DNA of 64,000 nucleotides from Boswellia sacra (Eukaryota > Streptophyta > Magnoliopsida > Sapindales > Burseraceae). The notes under the pieces were generated by a model that was not told the DNA's origin, did no database searches, and saw only the letters and a list, made by a program, of their open reading frames with translations. Shown piece after piece: positions 1-11,800 of this stretch. Both the position numbers and the translations under genes were made by a program. The DNA lies in contig SNVD02012242.1 in NCBI GenBank assembly GCA_013180625.2, positions 1 to 64,000 on the forward strand, read 5' to 3'. Position 1 is the stretch's first letter, and each line of letters begins with the position of its first letter.

Positions 1-612
1 GTATTTTGTGAATCGCAATTTGGTAAAGATGGAGAGTTTACAACGGCAGCTCTTGATCTTGGTAGGACATTAGCTGCGAGGGGTATTCATTTGATTTATG
101 GAGGGCGTAGTCTTGGGTTAATGGGGTGTGTATCGACAGCTGCATCCTTAAGAGGAAGCAAGGTTCTCGGCATTATCCCTAAACCATTAGCTGTACGAGA
201 TATCGTAGGCAACACCATCGGGGAAGAGTTACAGGTCTCTAGTATGCATGAGCGTATTGCACATATGTTTGTTAAGTCCGATGCATTTATAGCTTTGCCG
301 GGTGGTTATGGTACATTAGAGGAGATATTTCAAATCACCTCTTGGGCACAGCTAAACATCCATCGGAAACACATTGGGTTGTTAAATGTTAATAATTTTT
401 TTGATGGTTTGTTGTCCTTTCTTGATCAAGCTGTAGAAAACAATTTCATCTCACCGTCAGCAAGGCAAATGCTGGTTACAGCTTCAACTGCAGGAGAGTT
501 AATTGACAAACTACAAGAATTCGTCTATTCACCTGATCCAACAATGGCTCGGATAAATTGGTTTGGAGAAGGCAACAACAGGCATCAACTGGATTTAACC
601 CTCCATCTGTAA
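1..612 (+). CDS. LOG: LOG-like cytokinin riboside 5'-monophosphate phosphoribohydrolase, 5' partial, intronless
   Basis: Frame 1 is open from the first base of the window to the TAA at 610-612, giving 203 residues; the true start lies to the left. LOG enzymes release active cytokinin bases from cytokinin nucleotides in the cytosol. The lysine decarboxylase-like signature PGGYGTLEE is intact at about residues 100-108, and the MHER segment upstream keeps the catalytic-type arginine. Two glycine-rich sites depart from the usual family sequence as I know it: VFCESQ where VFCGSS is usual, and YGGRSLGLMG where YGGGSxGLMG is usual. Plant LOG genes normally have several introns, yet nearly the whole domain is in one uninterrupted frame. 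That suggests a retrocopy, and an A-run at about 950-959 could be a tail remnant. The frame is still open, so it could be expressed. The family is secure; function is uncertain because of the altered motifs. Confidence 0.85.
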   Translation, partial: VFCESQFGKDGEFTTAALDLGRTLAARGIHLIYGGRSLGLMGCVSTAASLRGSKVLGIIPKPLAVRDIVGNTIGEELQVSSMHERIAHMFVKSDAFIALPGGYGTLEEIFQITSWAQLNIHRKHIGLLNVNNFFDGLLSFLDQAVENNFISPSARQMLVTASTAGELIDKLQEFVYSPDPTMARINWFGEGNNRHQLDLTLHL

Positions 613-1480
613 TCTCTATTTGCTGGTTTGCTTCGTTTTTGTTTGCTTTATTTTTAGTGTATTTATTTGAGATTTTTCATGTCGTTTCTTTTTAGCTTTT
701 TCCAGGTAATATTTTCTAATCTTGGCTTTTAGAGTGGTGGCTTTAAAAGTTCAAGTTCTCTTGAAACGCATTCTGGATTTCTTTAATCCATAATGGCTGA
801 ATAAGGAGGCTAACTTCTAAACTTTTTAGACCCATTCTAACTGACTTGTTTGTGTTTACTGATTTGTTGGACTTTATTATTTTCTGAGTAAGTTTAGTTT
901 TATGTAATTTCGAGTTGTTTGTGTTTTTTTCTTTATCAGTTTCGATTCGAAAAAAAAAACATTGTGGAAAAACCTGAGAATGACAGAATATGGGGTTTTC
1001 TTAACTCTTGAAAAAACCTGAGAATGGCAGAATATCTTAACTCTTGAAACGCATTCTCTCTCAATAAATCTGTAGTTTGTTTATTTCATGTTGTTTGAAG
1101 TGTCTTGTTTCTTGTTTTGTTCTTTCATAATAAAGGTATATAGGCTGGAAACCTTAAGTCTGCGGGCTACTGGTCCTAAGGATTGTTGAAATATACAATC
1201 TTGACTCAGGTGTAACAACGCCACGTACCTCTTTTCTTGCATTTTGTGGGTCGATGATAAGATAATGATTGAATTAAGAATAACTCTTGGAAAATGATAA
1301 ATGATGCATGGATCTGTGTGCTTGAAATGTTTATTGGTTTTCGCTTTGCTTTTGATTCCTTGCGCAACATTGAGCACTGAGCTATTATCACTGAGTTATT
1401 TGTTCACTTAGAGAAAGTTTATGTAATTTAAATGTTTTTTCAGATTTCAATGAATTCTAGAACTTGTTTGATGGTCACTC
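613..1480. other. AT-rich 3' flank of the LOG-like gene, no gene seen
   Basis: No coding region is supported here. The stretch is T-rich and contains an imperfect direct repeat of roughly 50 bp at about 963-1050, built around an AACCTGAGAATG core, plus a run of ten A at about 950-959. Confidence 0.6.
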
Positions 1481-1885
1481 AAGGCGAAATCCTAGGCCGT
1501 GCAACATTGGGGAAATGATTTAGGTCCATCTTTGGACCGTTTGAGCCTTAATAGCCAACCTTGACTGAAATTGATCCCTAGTTACCCCTTTGAGCCTTTG
1601 TAAGCCTTTTTCTTTGTTAACTCACTAAAAGATTTCCTAACCTCAAATGAATTTGTTCCAAACAGTTTATCCCTTACCTATGAGCATGTAGATCATTCAC
1701 AATTAAATTTTGAGCTATGTTCTGGTTTTGGGAAGTTAGAGGAGGTTGGGATGTGTCATGAGCAATGCAAGTGAGTCCTATTGTGTTGGTAAAAAAAAAA
1801 AAAAAGCCAATCTGTACTTATCGTCCACGTACTTACACATTGAGGACAATGTGTTGTTTAAGTGTGGGGGAGGGGAAGTGTAATA

Positions 1886-1953
1886 AAAAAGAGAAAAAAA
1901 GAAAAAAAAAGAGAAAAAAAGAAAAAAAAAAGAGAACAAAAGAAGAAGAATAA
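1886..1953 (+). repeat. purine-only low-complexity tract
   Basis: About 68 bases consist almost entirely of A with scattered G, and a second A-run follows at about 2031-2046. The tract lies in the 3' untranslated part of the Ty3/gypsy remnant. Open frames predicted across it are lysine-rich or phenylalanine-rich artefacts. Confidence 0.8.
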
Positions 1954-2618
1954 GAGATCTATACCCTTAAGTGTTCTTGAAAAGAATGAAACAACAAAGT
2001 GTGGGGGTGTAGTTTTCTTTTGTTTTCTGCAAAAAAAAAAAAAAAAGATTGAGTGTTCTAAATAAGTTTGGGGGAGTAACCTGGTGAATTGAAATGAAGT
2101 TGTGTTATAGGGTTGAGCTCTACATAGTCTTGAATGATTTATGTGTTTGTGGGTGATTTGAGCCAAATTATTATCCTTTATCATACCTTCACCCAAGCCA
2201 AACGTTACAAGCTTAATAAAGTCCTACTTGATCCTTGGTGTTGTGCATGTCTACATTAGTGGAGAGTGACTTGAAAAGCAAGCCTATGGAGTTCATTTAT
2301 ACACACATCTTCAATATTAAATATGATTCATTTTTATGCATAAACTCATCCGGGTTACAAGTGATTAGGTGAGAATGGCTCTACACACACACACTTGAGG
2401 AATTGAAGTGAAGCGAAACTAATCTTTGAGATAAAATTCTTGATCAAGTGCATTATTTTGAAGTTTTCCTTGGGTTATAATTAAGTACAATCTTTGAGGC
2501 CTATTTGCAAGATGAAGCATTTGTGTGTTTTAATTTTTTTTGATTCTGTTTCGGTTTAGTTTTATTTCACATTGTCGTAGTTGCTCGAGGACTAGCAAAG
2601 TCTAAGTGTGGGGGAATT

Positions 2619-4038
2619 TGATAAGTGTCTATTTATATATCATTTTCATATCAATTCGTCCATGTTTCTTTGCTATATTCCTTGGTATTTTTATGTTTTT
2701 GTGTGGTTTTGATGTTTGTAGGAGTTTTGGAGCAACTTGCACAAAAATGGAGTAAACCCTTCATTTTCACCTCTGCTAGTCAACCATCTTCTCGGATTTA
2801 ATTGTATTGATATACAATGAACCCGATGACATATCATATACCGTTGAAAAGCTCTCGAAGTCTATTTTTGGAGAAATTTACGGTTTATAAATCCATTCAG
2901 TGTACCGAAAGTTGTAATCAAAACAGTGTGAGAAGTGTAGAAATGTAATTCCACAAATCACTGTAGCATGTATAATACGGGACACTGTAGCAGTTACTGT
3001 AGCAGAGTATTTAAACACATTTTAGGGTTTTATTTTCATAACTTGAAGAGGGGAAAACGTGGGAGGAGGCTGCATTTCTGGATTTCTCTCATCCCTTGGA
3101 GTTCTTGAAGGAGAAAGAAGATTTTGAAAGAGGAGGAACTACAATTCCAAGAAGATTCATCTACAAAGAAGATTTTCAAAGAATTTGCTAAGTTCTTTCT
3201 TTCCTTTTCAATTCTGGAATTTCTCTGTATTGTATTTGTTATTCTGATTGAATATGTGTAACTAAATCTGAATTGGTTGAGGGTGATTTCAAAGCCCTTG
3301 ATATGGATTTTGTGAGTTGATTGTGTAAGAAATTGTTATCCAATTCTCTAATTGAAGTTGCTTGTATTTTCCCATATCTAATGCTTATGATTGCTTACTG
3401 ATTGTATTTGGAATGGCCAACTGAATATAATCTGTTGTTGTCTATTGCTAGATTAGAAATCTTGATCCGTAATTGTCATGAATTTCCAATCATTAGTAGC
3501 AAAATTGTGATCAGAGATTGCAATTGGAAAATACAACCTAGGTTAAATAATCCGAACTTGTGTGATTATTGCTTAGATCAACCTATCTTTCTCATCGTAA
3601 TGCTTCTATTGAATTAAACTTAGAGAGCTTGTTCTAGGTTGTTTAATGGATAGAGATTAAATAAAGAGCTTGTTTTATTTAACAACAAAGTAAGGAAAGA
3701 TTGGGATAACAGAGCTTGTTGTTATCTACGGTTGATAACTTCAATGCTGTAATTGGATTACAATTCTATGTTAATTCACAAATTCATATCTTGTGGCAGA
3801 GAAAAAACCCTTAACCAAGTGTCTCTCATTGATCTTTCATTCAAATTAACTTCTGTTTTGTTATTCTTAATTTGCATTCTTATTTCATTTAGTTAATCAT
3901 TCAACAAAACCCCCCCTGTTTAGTTTATCGTTGCTGGAAAATAACGAATTCAATTAGAATCAATCCTCGTGGGAACGATATCTACTTATCACTTTATTAC
4001 TTGTGCGACTAGTATACTTGCTAGTTTCGAACGCATCA
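2619..4038 (+). repeat. 3' LTR of Tat/Athila-type Ty3/gypsy element
   Basis: This 1420-bp LTR begins TGATAAGTGTC and ends GAACGCATCA (TG...CA). It aligns along its whole length with 61083-62491, which is followed by a tRNA-Asp primer-binding site. The comparison fixes both ends. Confidence 0.85.
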
Positions 4039-4829
4039 CTTAATGAAAATATGGGAGTTGGGACTTGAGCAAATCTTAAAAGAATAGCATTAAAAGAAAA
4101 AGGAAAAAAGAAAAACTAACCCCATAACCTAAATAAATTAGGTGGAAGTGTAAAAATAAATGACTAGCAGCAAGACATTTAAATAAGCAACCATCAGCTA
4201 CAAGTTGCGGGTTTGAAGAGAAAAATCTTTGAAGTTAAATTTTTTAATTACCTTTAGGATGATGCGGTAAAAATTGGGCTTTCAATAGTCATAGCTGATA
4301 AGTTATTAATGGAGTAAGTTAAAGGTGAGATATCCCGTTGTTTTGTTTGTTTTTTATTTTACTAATAACTCAAATTTTATAATATAATGTGACATATTAT
4401 ATTGTAAAATCTTATTAGATATGTAACTTTTTTTTTTATTTTTTCCTCCTTTGGTAAATTTTTATCTTATAAATTGTGACATCAAATTATAGAGTTTGAA
4501 TTATATAATGGTTGAAATTATAGTACAGTTCTTTTGATTAATGGGATATTGGCTTATTTCACCAATTCTTTTGGAGGTTCAAGGTAAACTATTCGTGGAG
4601 TACTTTTTTTTTGTTTCTATTTGAACCAAAGTCCTTTTTTGAATTTCCAAATAATATTAATGTGTTACTACAGGTTTTATAGGTCTTTTACATTCTAAAA
4701 CATTATGACCCAAAAATATATATATGACGCAGTCACTCCGAAATTTAAACAAAATAGACTAATTTAATATTATATGTCATACACAAATTAAGTAAAGCTT
4801 TTATAATTCGAGTACAAATTTAGAAGTCT
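4039..4829. other. AT-rich intergenic DNA
   Basis: No coding potential, repeat boundary or RNA gene is recognised. The stretch separates the left gypsy LTR from the duplicated kinase-gene flank. Confidence 0.5.
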
Positions 4830-5938
4830 CAAGTCCGATATCCTAATTACATACAAGGACTTGCACCACCATAAAGTTTAATGAAAACAATTTTCTAATT
4901 ACAATCCATACATATAAATTAAGTACATTACTTACAACTTAAATTTTGTAAGATGTAGAATAATATATATGTAATAAAGTTGGAATTTGATTGTTGTTAA
5001 ATTTACTATTTTATTTTAACTTTGGGGATTCAGGTCGGGGCAGAAACCGTGATGATTTAATTTTATTCTCATTCCCAGACAATTACTCTTTTTATTCTCG
5101 TATAGGCGACGGTCCGTAGTCCATATAAAAAATTATTGCCATCCCTACGGCTGCATCACTAACAGCTTGTTGAGATTACTCTAGCTTTAGGCTGTTATAT
5201 TAATCTTTAAAAAAATATGCAAATTACATTGAAATTTGTGAGGTTGAAATTAATGTAAAACACTGAATCAAACTTGAACTGATACCAAGGCAAGGCTGAT
5301 CTCAGTTTTGCAGATACGCGAATGCGAGTTGAGTCCTATGCGTTATCACTAATAACCCCAAAGACAAAGGAAAATTAAGCGTTATCACAATTGACAAATC
5401 CCGAAGGAGAAGAACACGGTTAGGGGCGGGCGGGTCAAAAAGGCAGTGCCTGCATACATTTTCTCCGTCAAGGTCAATGCATCAGCCCTGCCCTCGAGAA
5501 AAAGTCCATGGGGCAGGTAAGTTATACATCACTAGATGAGAAAAAACTGAATGGTCAAGCTCATGTGTAAATTATTCATAACCCGATAAGCCAACCCGTC
5601 AACACAAAATATACGGATTGCTTTTGATTTGAAATTTTATTAGAGTTATTTGGGTTGTGTTAGGATAACACCAAATTTCTGGACGAGACTTCGAGCAAAT
5701 TTGCCAACTTGACCTCTTTGAAAGGCCACCGATCGTAATTAATTTGTTAATGAACTTCGCGGAAATCAAGTTGCAGGATCCAAAAGTTTTACTCAAGTTA
5801 AAGATGCCCTTAATTGTTTTCTACCTTTTCAAAGATGCTGTTTCAAAATATTTCCTAGGGGGGTTGAGTCTCCGTTATAATGATTGACTGTACCAGATGC
5901 AAGGTATATAGATTCTTTCCTTCTTTTTCAATTTCTAG
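4830..5938. repeat. duplicated 3' flank of receptor-kinase gene A (paralogue of 41612-43493)
   Basis: The block aligns collinearly with 41612-43493. Shared landmarks include ATATCCTAATTACAT at the left, GGGGATTC-GGTCGGGGCAG at about 5025-5042, the TGCATCA-TAAC segment near 5155 and CTTTTCAAAGATGCTG near 5825. A shorter third copy lies at about 33060-33300. Each copy is downstream of a kinase gene, so this is flanking DNA carried along in tandem duplication of the cluster. The paralogy breaks at 5938, where a CACTA-like element begins, and resumes at about 12736. Confidence 0.75.
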
Positions 5939-6311
5939 CATTCCAAGAAAATATACTTTTTATGACGGGCCAAAATTACAATAAAAAGCCTTCTACGACG
6001 AGCACACGACGGTTTTAGCCCGCCGTATAAAATAACGTCATAAAAACTTATTTTATTTTTTACCGCAGTTTTGACCCATCGCAAAAAATTTTTACCGCGG
6101 TTATAATGACTGCTATAGAAATTCGAGGTCTTGAGTAAAACTTTTTATCGCGAGTAGATAACCTGTCGTGAAAAGCTGTTGTATTATTTACCGCGGGCCA
6201 AAGTTGACATGTTATTTACCCCGGACTTATGGCCCGCCGTAAAAAGCTGACGTAAAATTATTTACCGCGGACTGGTGGCCTGCCGTAAAAAGTCTACTTC
6301 CAGTTCTAGTG
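5939..6311. repeat. CACTA subterminal repeat region, left end
   Basis: Repeated motifs of the type TTTACCGCGG and GCCCGCCGTAAAAAG occur many times in both orientations, a strong contrast with the AT-rich surroundings. The block ends at 6311 in CTAGTG, whose reverse complement starts CACTAGAAC and resembles the left terminus. The 373 bp could therefore be a small CACTA element of its own, nested at or forming the end of the larger one. Confidence 0.6.
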
Positions 6312-6990
6312 AGACAAAATTGAGAATTCATATCAAATTCAATAAGTCAAAGGTGCCCAAGGGCAACAAATAGTAATTAATTATATACTTATCTATTTCT
6401 TCTGAGATAAAGAATAAAGAATTGAAACTCAATTGGAGAGATTAATAGTAGCATAATCCGACATCCAGAGTCAAGAGTAATCAAAACACACATCAAATAC
6501 AATACTGTCTTAGAACAATTTAGGTTCCTATAGAGATATATAAGCTCCACCACTACAAATTCACTTAATATCTTGACAAGGTTTTACAACAATCATCATA
6601 ATCATAGACTTTGTGGCAAACACAGGATATAAGATAGGAACTTTCTTCATACAAAGAAAACAGAGGTGAGGTAAAAAGATAAAGATCTCAACTATGAACT
6701 ATTATACTGCCATGACAGCTGGTCGCGATTTCCATCAACAACTCTCTCCCTTCCCACTCATGCAGACTTTTCTGTGCTGAATTTTGCAGCCAAATAGGAA
6801 GGCAGACATCTTACTGAGGCACTCCTGATGACCTCACCTAATTTCCCAGACCACAAGGTTGACAGAATGCACGTTTTCATCAATTCCAGAACCTAAAACA
6901 GTAAACATTCATTACATACCAATATTCTAGCGTTTTGTAAAATCACATTTCAAAACAACAATTTGTCATGCCTAAAACCTTAAATCAGTC

Positions 6991-7046
6991 AGCTCATGAT
7001 ACACCATGTTGCTGTCAAACGAGAGCAACATGGTGTATCATGAGCT
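6991..7046. repeat. perfect 23-bp inverted repeat (hairpin)
   Basis: Arms at 6991-7013 and 7024-7046 are exactly complementary, with a 10-base spacer. A transcript from either strand would fold into a fully paired 23-bp stem. The loop is too short for a normal plant miRNA precursor. Its origin is probably a fold-back copy of a short gene fragment in the CACTA-like element. Confidence 0.9.
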
Positions 7047-7951
7047 AACCTATTAATCACTATTCCAAACCAAGCTGACCCAGAAATCCAAAATCCCTAA
7101 CTAATACTACAAAACCCAAAATCCCTCGATTCAAACCCCAGGAATGTGTGCGTTGAGAAGAGAAGGAGAAAGGAGGCAAAGCCAATGCGAAGTATGATAT
7201 ATAATTATATGTGAAATTTTACATAATTTGGTTCATTTAACTGCAGGAAACATAAGAAAATAGTATGATTACTAGAACTTTTAATAACAAAGCTAACTTA
7301 AAAAAATCCATTAATCCATTATTTTCATGAAGGTCAAGTATAACAACTCCATCCCATCCACTAAATTGCTTATATATAACTAAATTAATCAACAAATAGC
7401 AAAAATAGCTCAATATCCACCAAAATTTTCACAAGTACAACCATTGCACAAGTACAACCATTGCACCAGATACTTTTAGATGAGAAAGACATAATACACA
7501 GACCACCCAAAAAAAAAAAAAAAAGATGTTCACCTAGCATCAATCTTTAAGTAGTGCACATATATGCACTATCGTATCAAGAAAAAAATTTCTTCACCTA
7601 ACGTATAAGATTGCTTTTGTACAAAAGATTCATTAAATTAATATTGCTTTTGTACAAAAAAAAAATTTAGTATTTCCGATGATATATCATCACTACTTAA
7701 TCCCTAAAATACGAAGCCCTAAAGAACGTTGCAGATGTAAACTGCTCTATCTCCTGTCTCCTTTTTCTTTATTTATTTCCATTTTCTAATCCTTACAATA
7801 GATTGGTCATACAACCAATTGATTCAATATCAAAGAAAGAAAAAAGAAATTGGCCACATGAAAAGAATAATCAGAGGGGAGCAAATTGGCCAAGCCAATT
7901 CATTAAATTAAAAAAAAAGGATTTTTTTTTAATTAACATGTCAAAAGGATT

Positions 7952-8076
7952 TTCACCTTGATCGTAGGGAGAAGCCTGTCTTTAGCCTCGCCGTGATACC
8001 CAGCACTTCTAATTGCATGGTGAACAACAACGATTTTCCACTTTGCAGTTGACTCTCTCAATGCCGATTCCAGATC
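7952..8076 (-). pseudogene. purple acid phosphatase gene fragment, captured
   Basis: The minus strand reads about 42 codons with the pattern [20 protein letters not shown] followed by AIRSAGYHG. This matches the region of small plant purple acid phosphatases (PAP3/7/8/17 type) around one of the metal-binding histidine segments. The family normally has GHHT and AGHHG, so the glycine before the HH pair and one later histidine are changed. An AG precedes the fragment in the right place for a splice acceptor, so it looks like one exon copied from genomic DNA. It is too short to be a working enzyme. Confidence 0.6.
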
Positions 8077-8554
8077 CTATTGTGATCATGCCATATAAAA
8101 TTTGATTAAATTCTATCCAAATTAATTTGAGTTAATTCAAGAAAATGTCCTTTAAATTGATTTATTGATTTTGAAATTTCTTGATATCTAGTAATTTTCT
8201 TGATAAGCACTTCGAGGCAACACCCCTCAATAATCATAGTTATGTTTTGAGTCTGTTAGCATTTCTGAAAGATTAATAAGCAAAATCAGGAGAATATGAA
8301 AAAAGACGAGATGAAATCCATGTTAAGCGCAAGAAACAAACTGGTCTTCACGATTATCAAACTAATGCTGGATGTAAATTACCTTTTAAAACGTCAGCAG
8401 CATTAACTTCAGCTTCCTACACATGAACCTAAAATGGAAAGTAAAAGGTTCAAATTCAGATACGTAATTCATTAAAGAACAATATCAATAGAAAAGAAAC
8501 ACAATTCTGAAGTTGGCATGTCATAAGTAAAACATTCACGAGTTTAGAACTTAC

Positions 8555-8838
8555 ACGATAAAATTCTGAATGAGCTATCCCTTCATCTCTAAAGATTATA
8601 TTGAGGATGTCTCTAATGCTTTCTAGCCTGCAGGAAGTGTCCATTCCCTTCTGCATCTTGTCTTCCCAAAGAAGTTCAACACCTTCCTCGATTGTATCAA
8701 TGAGCTCTGAGGCAGTTTCTTGTATGATATTCAGATCAGCAAGTAGTTCATAGATGTAAGGCCCTGGCTTAGTAAATCCCAACTCCTTGGAATTAATTGG
8801 AACTTCAGCAATTCTCTTCTCCAGCTTCAGAGGAAGCG
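8555..8838 (-). pseudogene. captured exon of an unrecognised gene
   Basis: A 284-bp open stretch on the minus strand is bounded by a TGCAG acceptor at its 5' end and a GTAAGT donor at its 3' end. It encodes about 94 residues, acidic and helix-rich, with segments LEKRIAEVPINSKELGF, PGPYIYELLADLNIIQETAS and CRLESIRDILNIIFRDEG. It has no stop codon, and composition and splice sites support a real exon of a nuclear gene. I do not recognise the family. It lies in the CACTA-like element near the phosphatase fragment, so it is more likely a captured piece than a resident gene, though a resident multi-exon gene cannot be excluded. Confidence 0.5.
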
Positions 8839-11800
8839 CTGCATAATACACATGATAGAGAAATATAACCATATAAATTACGAAAACGATGATCATGAGA
8901 GTGCTTGAAGAAATAGAACAGAGAAACACCACATGTAAACTAATAACTACATGGAGATAAAGTTGCAATAACATCTGGATTTCAATTGGCCTGGTCTTTT
9001 CTTCCACTCATTGTTTATAAAAAATAGTTTAAATTTTATTGGCATGAAAAAGAAAGTGCAAAACTGTAAGATGAACAAGTGGTCCACCACAACTACCAAG
9101 AATAAAAAAATAAATAAATCATTGGGTACAAAGGGCCTCTACCATGTAATCACTCTATACAATTGAGATTAACCTAGTTGCTCTGGACAACATGACATAT
9201 TTAGCCAATATATGCATTGTCATAGTATCGGGTAACCTAATATAGTTTCAAGATGCCAGAAGAAGCTACCTCTAAGACTAGCAAAATTATCTGGTTTCAA
9301 TGATTTGTCATTTGACTGTTCCCTTCCTGCCTCAATCTTCCTGCCCCAATCTCCAACCACCAAAAAGTTTAATTAGTGTCCCATCACCTTTTGTCATGTG
9401 TTCAAACCTTTGAAGCTCTGCAAAACTAATCTCAAAACATATGTAAAGTATAGCCACAAGACGCAGGAAAATATATGCACTATCGTAAAATATATCAGGA
9501 AAATATATGTAAAATATCAATCGTTCTTCGAAGGCTAAAGGGTAGTGTCTCTCTTTTTTCTCGTCACCTTACGGAGCTTGGACTAGTCAATAAACGCATG
9601 GAAACCCTGATTTTCTCGCGACAAAATGGTAGTCAGTGAGGAGAGCTGCTGCTTGCTCGCTTAGCTACTGTCCATAATCCCCAATAATAAATTGCATGAT
9701 TATTGAAAGAGCCACTAGCAAAGCCGAGCAGCAACAGACCAGCCCGTGATATATCATACCGATTAAATCAAAGTATTATATAAGAATTTAGAGCAATTTA
9801 CCTGTCCAACAATCGAAAGCGAACAGGCTGGCAGTGAAGTGTTTCCAGAGCTCGTACCTTCGACCAAAAAAAAATGCCCTTCTATCAATGTGGTGTTTCC
9901 AAACTAACACTCATTCAATTTCATAAACTTTGTGCAGAAGTTCATTGCAAACCACGACATCAATAGGCATTGTAGCCAACAGTCAGTGGTTAAACCTGCA
10001 TGCAATGAAAGAAAGAGACAAGTGTGTGACATGCTCTTGCCAACTTGTCAAGCAGTGAACAATACAATATATTCAGGAGGTGTGTGATTGATGGTTTATT
10101 TCAGCATAGTTTAAATTTACCCTTAATAAATAGGAAAGATTAGATATGTACCAAGCCAAGCCTACCAAAGCAATGGTAATGCTACTTAAACTGTCCTGGA
10201 TAGTGTTAACCATCTCATGATTTGACTCCTGGGTAGTCCTGCAATTTTAGTTATTATAATCTGTTTTTGTTTTGAATGGTCTACAATTACCAATTTGGCA
10301 TATATGTCCTGATAAATATTGACTCAATATTTATTTGAATAATAATTTGAGTTTGAATATAAAGGATTTTGTGCCAACAAAAATCTGTCAAATCCAAGAA
10401 CTCTTTGTTCCCTATATTCACGAAAAGGCAAATGATTTTAAAGTGAGAAAAATTGGAAATAATTGAAGAAACGAAAAGAAAGTGTTATGATAGATGTGAG
10501 GTACCACTTCACCAAATTGAGATTTATTTATAAACTAACCATCTCACAAACCATATAACCATTTAAAATTTGATATAAGTTGCGTTTTCTACTAGCTTGC
10601 ATACTAATATTTATTTATAGGAAAACCATATCAAATATTTAAATTGAAACTGGTCAACATAAACTACCAATTAATATTAATATACATGAAACTATGTTAT
10701 TCAATCATAAAATAAAACTATAGCATTAACAATATGACCACAAGACGAGCAGAATATTACATATCATTCATTAGCCTAAAGAGAAGTTCAAATTAAAGGT
10801 TACCTGACTGGAATTGCTAAACACGGTTTCTATATAGGGGTAAAGTTCCTCTGACAATGAAGCATGCTAAAGCCTTGTATAATTTTTACTAACAACCTGA
10901 AGATAAAGAGGTAGAGGATTGTTTAAACCCAAAATATACCAAAAAATTTATATTTTTATCGACATACTATCCACAACTGCACTAAAATGTATGAATAAAT
11001 TTTGCAAGAGACCCCAGACTGAGCTACGATAATGTACTAAACATTCTAAAGGAATATTTATAGTTCTTATCAACACTTTTTAAGACAAATAAACCACTAG
11101 TTGTCATCCAACAGAATAGACTGCTAAGTCTAAATTAATGTATCTACAAGGAATGCATATAAAGACATACCTCTAAATAAATATAAGTGCTTATGAGATG
11201 ATAATGATGTAAAAAAAATGCAAACAAACATCTCGTCAAGTGGCATATTCTCTGCTAGCAAGTATGGGTGAAGAGCTAAGGCCAGGTTCTAATCCTTCCA
11301 AAAGGATTGAATAATTTTAGCCAAGAGAGAGGAAGGGAGAAAAGAGAGTTCAACAAAGGAAAGGCGTAAAGAACCACAACCCACCACCAACGCACAGGAA
11401 TATTTGATTCATTTGCATTTCATGCTAGCCACTTAATCTCGTCAAAAGTGTGACAACCAATTATAAAATATATTAAGAAGAAGGATCTATTTTATAGACA
11501 ACAAAAGATAGAAAGATAAAAATGACTCCATATCCAAAAACAAGACAAAGCATAAATGAAACTTTTTTCTACCTAGAACTTCACTTGGCCCCTTTGCACT
11601 CTAAATTAAGCCAATAAACCCAAAAAAAAATATGAACCCAAAGAAAAAGCACGCCACCTAATGGGAAGTGAATGCAGATTGGCTACCTCACATCCATAAT
11701 ACCAACAACCCTTAAGCAAGTAGTCGACCCCACTACCAAAAGCATTGATTTGTGATTCAAATGTCCTACCAAATGCACAGATTTAGAAAAAGAAAAAAAA

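Larger units (their letters stand above)
1481..4038 (+). mobile_element. 3' end of a Tat/Athila-type Ty3/gypsy retrotransposon with its 3' LTR
   Basis: The stretch ends in an LTR (2619-4038) that closely resembles the LTR at 61083-62491. Just before the LTR is a polypurine tract (GTGTGGGGGAA, about 2607-2616), placed as expected for second-strand priming. The upstream 1.1 kb is noncoding, with purine-rich tracts and repeated GTGTGGGGG blocks, as in the long 3' untranslated regions of Tat/Athila elements. No reverse transcriptase or integrase remains, and no 5' LTR is visible, so this is a truncated copy. The left boundary is approximate. Confidence 0.75.

Noticed and set aside
1858..2196. Lysine- or phenylalanine-rich open frames
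   Set aside because: They run across purine tracts in the 3' untranslated part of a gypsy element and have no family pattern.
5939..6311. Independent 373-bp CACTA MITE
   Set aside because: Its two ends do resemble each other, but the flanking 3 bp differ (TAG and AGA), and comparison with the paralogous flank favours one large insertion to 12735. The alternative is not fully excluded.
6991..7046. miRNA precursor
   Set aside because: The stem is perfect but only 23 bp with a 10-base loop, too short for normal plant processing.
9788..9852. Small exon ending in a GTAAAT donor (minus strand)
   Set aside because: The translation has no recognised match and there is no supporting acceptor, so it was left within the CACTA interior.
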